A stretch of DNA of 64,000 nt from Hirsutella rhossiliensis (Eukaryota; Ascomycota; Sordariomycetes; Hypocreales; Ophiocordycipitaceae), in assembly GCF_020360975.1 (NCBI RefSeq), contig NW_025408677.1:558001-622000 (forward strand), read 5' to 3'. The first letter of the stretch is position 1. Each line of letters starts with the position of its first letter. The position numbers and the translations under genes are program-made. Shown one piece after another: positions 60,701 through 64,000 of this stretch. A model generated the notes under the pieces. The model was not told the origin of the DNA, searched no databases, and was given only the letters and a program-made list of their open reading frames with translations.

Positions 60701-61594
60701 CGCACCATGCGTAGTCTTACGGGCAGGTCGACCGGCAGCTCTGGCTGCACAACCAAGAAGGTTCACGAGCGCCGACGCAAAGCTGTCGAGCTCGGAAGGA
60801 GATGCCGTGGTGATCGGGATGAAGGCGGCACCGGCCTCCACTAACTCAATGAATCGCTTCAATTCCTCGTCGGAGTTGAGATGGATCTTTCCTATTGGAA
60901 GGGGTGCCAGAACTTGTCCTGGCAGCGTGATACTAAGGGTAAAATGATCGGAGCCGGTTGCTAGATGATCCTCGACAACAGCGTCGGCCAGAGGTATGTT
61001 GCAGAAGGCGAGATCAACCGTATTGCCGTGTGCGTTGGTCGGGACATCGACAGGATTCAGTAAGCCGAGTCGATTGTCCATTGCCCAAAACGCTATTTCT
61101 TCGCCGCGGTCCTCTCGTCGACCGGCCTGCCAGCTGGGATGTTTGGCATTGAAATCACCAGCAACAAGACACTTGTCCGGTACGGTCCACTGAAGCAAGA
61201 TTTCAAGGGCTCCGTCGTGGTACGGCTGCCGATAGAAGTTGACGACTGTTATGCCGTTGACGGTGAGCCAAAGGATGTCACGAGTCGCCGCAGGTCTCTT
61301 TTGATCAGCGACGAGACCTGCGGAACGCCGGACGTATGTCATGACTCTCGGGCGAGTGTCGCGGCCGTCCCAGTCGTTGACGGGTGAGAAGGTGTCGTAG
61401 GCCTGATGCGTCTTAGTGAGGCATCGGCCGTCTTTCAGTCCTGTCCATGGCTCCTGCAACAAAATAATGTCGTATTGTTCCGAGTCGGCCAACGCAAGGG
61501 CACAATCGTGTGCCGGCGGAATCTTGCCTACGTTGGCTTGGAAGATTCGCAAGATCCTCCTATCGCTTCGATTGCGTGGAAAACAGCGAGGCAT
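57746..61594 (-). pseudogene. LINE ORF2: endonuclease, reverse transcriptase, RNase H, Cys motif
   Basis: Start Met 61594. Endonuclease (61594-60554): ILRIFQANVGKIPP, IILLQEPWTG, CLVAGDFNAKHPSWQ and LATGSDHFTLSI. RT (about 60250-58900): LGKGLERLIARRLAW, LLFLLYTESIYRLGSS and GRFGYADDTAILCVG (active-site ADD), with LPQGSPVSP upstream. RNase H: LVVYSDGSRSAEGHAGYGYV, EVFDAEAKGALEGLKAA and VHWIPGHADIPGNEEADALA. A C-terminal zinc motif reads CSCGRRKSQHTSFT after RTHHGDFADYHERF. All domains are present but divided among frames by indels near 60550, 60130, 58850, 58420 and 58160. The product would copy LINE RNA at the nicked target. Confidence 0.88.
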
Positions 61595-63279
61595 TAGGGT
61601 AGCGTCACAGGACTAGTGCGTCGTTTCTTCGATGGGACGACAGGGAGGAACTGGTCGCCGTCCCTTACATGCGGCGGCGTTGTGGCCACAATGATGCATG
61701 GGGTTGACGGCGCGGCTGGCTCGTAAATGGCGCCCATGTCGGAGCTTCCATCTCCTCCAGCTGCCCGCGGCGCCGTTGACTCCAAGGAAAGTGTCTGCGG
61801 CCTGCCAGGGCTCTGATCAGACTGGTCGGACACTCTGGCCTTTGAGTTCGCCGCTTCTGCTGCGCAGAGAGCTGAACTCCCATCTGCCGTACCAGGCTCT
61901 TCTCCTCCTTCGTCAGGCGCCGGACCATGCCGTGAACGCGCTTGGGGCGGGCAGGGCATTTGGGGTCATCCGCGCAATGGGGTCCAAGGCAGTTTGCACA
62001 CTGCTCGAGGGCGGTGCATTCTTGGCTACGATGGCCGGTTTTGCCACAACGCCTGCAGCGCGCCGTTCGATCGCAGCTGTGTCGAGCGTGGAAATCCCAG
62101 CACTTGTCACATTGGCTAGGAATGCTGGGCTTGTCGATATAGCGGGCGAACCGGCTGGCGCCGAACAGTCGCCAGGGTCTCTGCGTGGGTTCCAGGAAGG
62201 ATACAATAAGGGCCTGGGTAGGCATATCGCCCGAGTCGTGTCGCGAGGTCCGTATGCTGATGGGCTTCAGTCCGGTTTGGCAGGCAATTTCTTCTTTGAC
62301 CGCCTCATCGAAGTTGATCTCAACGCCGCGTAGGTCCGTGAGCCTACGGGGGCAATCGGCTACGACATACGAATGCCATTTCTGGCTAATCTCTACGGCC
62401 GTCGCGTCCAGATCTACGGCCCAATCCGCCTGTCGCTGCACGAGTAGTTCGCGCGTGGCCACATCCGATGCCAGGATGGCCCAACCCGTGTTTACCGGGA
62501 AGGCTGCCGGGATGCGGCGTAGGTCGATGCCGACTCTAGCGGCGATGTGGGCCCGGATAGCGTATCTTTCATGGTTTCGGGCCGGAGCATCGACGTCAAG
62601 TCGGACAAAGACACGCAGGTCTTCCTTGGGTGGGGCCACGGGCGGTCGTCCTGAGACGAGTGGTGGTTTGCTGTTTTCGCTGTGGTGGGGCGGAGGCCGT
62701 AATGGCCAGCTGTCCTTGTGTCGTTTTGCCGGATGTGAGAACGCTGCTGTACGTAGGTTTCGGTGGTTCCTCAAGGTCGGCGAGCGATTGAGTCCAGAGG
62801 TTCAGAAACTTGGTGGCAACTTGCTTTGCGATGCTATTGTGGGAGCCGGACGTGAATTGTTTGGCTGTCTGTTCGAATGATTCGCTAAAGGCCCGAAAGA
62901 CTGCCAGCTTGGCATCATGGGCTGCCGTTTGGTCGCGAGCGATCTTTGTAGCCGCTTCGATGATGGAGACAGGTGCATTTTCCGTGGACCCGGTCGAACC
63001 AGGGCCATTCGGGATTATTTCCGGCTGCGTTCCTTCCGCGACGGCAGCGTTGGGCGTGTCGCTGGGAGACGTCGGTCGAGGGAGCTGCTGAGCCGCCAGG
63101 GTTGAGACATTTGGACGAGCCTCCGCCGGAGAGGACAGTAGGTGCTGAGATGCACGGGCTGCTAGATCAGGTGGCGATTGTATGTCGACAGCACAGGGAG
63201 CGGCGCGCGAACCTGAGGCTGGTGCCATGGCCGCTGCCGGCGCTTTCGCGCGGCGCTGTTGCGGAATTTTCAAGAGCAC
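61594..63279 (-). pseudogene. LINE ORF1, Gag-like, one or two frameshifts
   Basis: Starts MLLKIPQQRRAKAPAAAMAP at 63279. After an indel near 62650-62760 the frame to 61665 carries PKEDLRVFVRLDVDAPARNH, MPTQALIVSFLEPTQRPWRL and the knuckles CDKCWDFHARHSC, CRRCGKTGHRSQEC and CANCLGPHCADDPKC. After a further shift near 61900 it ends SKKRRTSPVTLP with stop TAA at 61596-61594. The last A of this stop is the A of the ORF2 ATG (TAATG), a classic stop-restart arrangement. It probably binds LINE RNA. Homologous to the ORF1 at 214-1919. Confidence 0.85.
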
Positions 63280-63300
63280 TGTTAAGCGAAAAGCTGTATG

Positions 63301-63371
63301 GATAGGCTACTTCCTTAACACTTGCGTGCCAAGAAAGTAAAAATGCAGGGAAGGATGGCTGGTGCCCGTCA
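63301..63371. other. junction between LINE copy 2 (5' end) and LINE copy 3 (3' tail)
   Basis: About 70 bases that could be leader of copy 2 or old flanking DNA. No target duplication was identified. Confidence 0.4.
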
Positions 63372-64000
63372 GTTTAGTTTAGTTTAGTTTAGTGTATTTT
63401 CCGTCCAGCAACTTTTGGTCGCTCAGGTCTCCGCAGGGGAGCACAGGACGTGCTGAGCTAGCAGGTGTCTACATGCTACATATCGTACACTTCACCCACT
63501 ATCCAGCATTTCATCGGCTCAACGGCGCTCATGACAAACCTGTTGCCCGTCAGCGGGACGTCCAGGCACGAAGAGAAAGCTGTCCCGTGGTCAGATCAGC
63601 CAATTTGCTTCTGGGGCCTTGCAGCCCTTGATGACCTCGGCGATCGCATGGTCGCGAGACCTTGACGCCGCCGAGATCGGAGCAGGTAACAGAAAGGATT
63701 GAGAGGAAAAGGTAGGGAGAGAGGAGAATAATGACCGTCTAGTGGCGTGGGCAGATCCTCCGAAGAAGGAGCTCGCTTTCGCCTGACGGATTTGTCAAAG
63801 TCCTTGCCGATTGCGCGGTTGATGGCTGCAGCCGGCCAAGGTGCAAGCCGCATACGATGCCGTGGCGCAACCTTTCTGCAGTAAAAGATGTGTGCTGGCT
63901 CTTTCGTCGTCCGCACGAGCACGTCAGTCGCGCATCGTCGTGACCAAACCTTTCGTGGTAGTCAGCAAAATCCCCATGGTGGGTTCTTGCTGCAAGCGTT
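63372..64000 (-). mobile_element. Tad-like LINE copy 3, 3' end (continues beyond the window)
   Basis: (TTTAG)n at 63372-63394 is followed by sequence almost identical to 57541-58170: the 3' UTR and the last part of ORF2, including the Cys motif region (63920-64000). Differences are a few single-base indels (for example one C fewer at about 63672, one fewer in GATCCTCCG at 63758) and small deletions near 63715. It lies head-to-tail with copy 2 in the same orientation. Confidence 0.9.

Larger units (their letters stand above)
57536..63300 (-). mobile_element. Tad-like LINE copy 2 (near full length)
   Basis: Minus strand: ORF1 (63279-61594), ORF2 (61594 to about 57746), a 3' UTR of about 200 bp and a (CTAAA)n tail. 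The 5' end is not fixed because no target duplication could be recognised near 63280-63371. The 3' region is nearly identical to LINE copy 3, suggesting recent activity of the family. Confidence 0.9.

Noticed and set aside
1..64000. CRISPR arrays, bacterial operons, rRNA
   Set aside because: Introns, LTR elements and LINEs mark a fungal nuclear genome; no regular short spacer-repeat array or rRNA sequence was seen.

Overview
This window reads as a transposon graveyard of a filamentous ascomycete (Pezizomycotina). The reasons are Tad-like LINEs, pogo/Fot1-type DNA transposons with CENP-B-like helix-turn-helix domains, Ty3/gypsy chromoviruses, Ty1/copia elements, hAT and Helitron pieces, and introns of about 50 bp with GTAAGT...TACTAAC...TAG signals. 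Only one host-type gene is recognisable: a fungal rhodopsin-fold (SAT4/PTH11-like) membrane protein at 26832-28168, itself apparently frameshifted. I see no bacterial operons, rRNA, tRNA or CRISPR. All calls come from reading the sequence, its translations and its internal repeats; no database was searched.

Layout. 1-1944: 5' part of a Tad-like LINE (minus). 2006-3953: pogo element with 81-bp TIRs and TA target duplication. 4161-5504: a non-autonomous LINE-derived element (called SIDE here) with a 16-bp target-site duplication (TSD). 5778-9425: a decayed pogo transposase running into a decayed hAT transposase. 9426-12641: LTR fragments, a solo LTR nested in a solo LTR, an inverted repeat and a possible small secreted protein. 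12642-26800: chromovirus A, split by a 3.3-kb Gag-protease-only LTR element (TSD GTTCC), by complete chromovirus B (TSD CTGAC) and by a solo LTR (TSD CCCTT). 26832-28168: host-type gene. 29193-32332: mosaic of copia and Helitron fragments. 32333-39757: pogo element split by a solo LTR (TSD ACCCC) and a complete copia element (TSD GTATG). 40206-45805: element with hAT-like ends carrying helix-turn-helix-only ORFs and containing a second SIDE, a complete pogo element and a 394-bp miniature LTR element (TSD GACGC). 47008-53594: second copia element, whose 3' LTR contains a solo LTR (TSD ACTTC). 54491-57000: integrase-type (rve) transposase gene with an intron, facing an unknown ORF. 57099-64000: two Tad-like LINE copies in the same orientation with (TTTAG)n tails.

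The pieces fit by nesting: exact target duplications let the order of insertion be read, and removing each insert rejoins the interrupted frame or repeat. Retrotransposon coding regions supply Gag, protease, integrase, reverse transcriptase and RNase H; the SIDE, the Gag-protease element and the miniature LTR element look like non-autonomous passengers of such machinery. Most coding damage is single-base frameshift rather than nonsense, so either old indel decay or indel errors in the assembly may explain many broken frames. The most unusual items are the miniature LTR element with a tRNA-like promoter motif, the SIDE family, the Gag-protease element, the hAT-ended chimera with helix-turn-helix-only ORFs, and the rve transposase locus.
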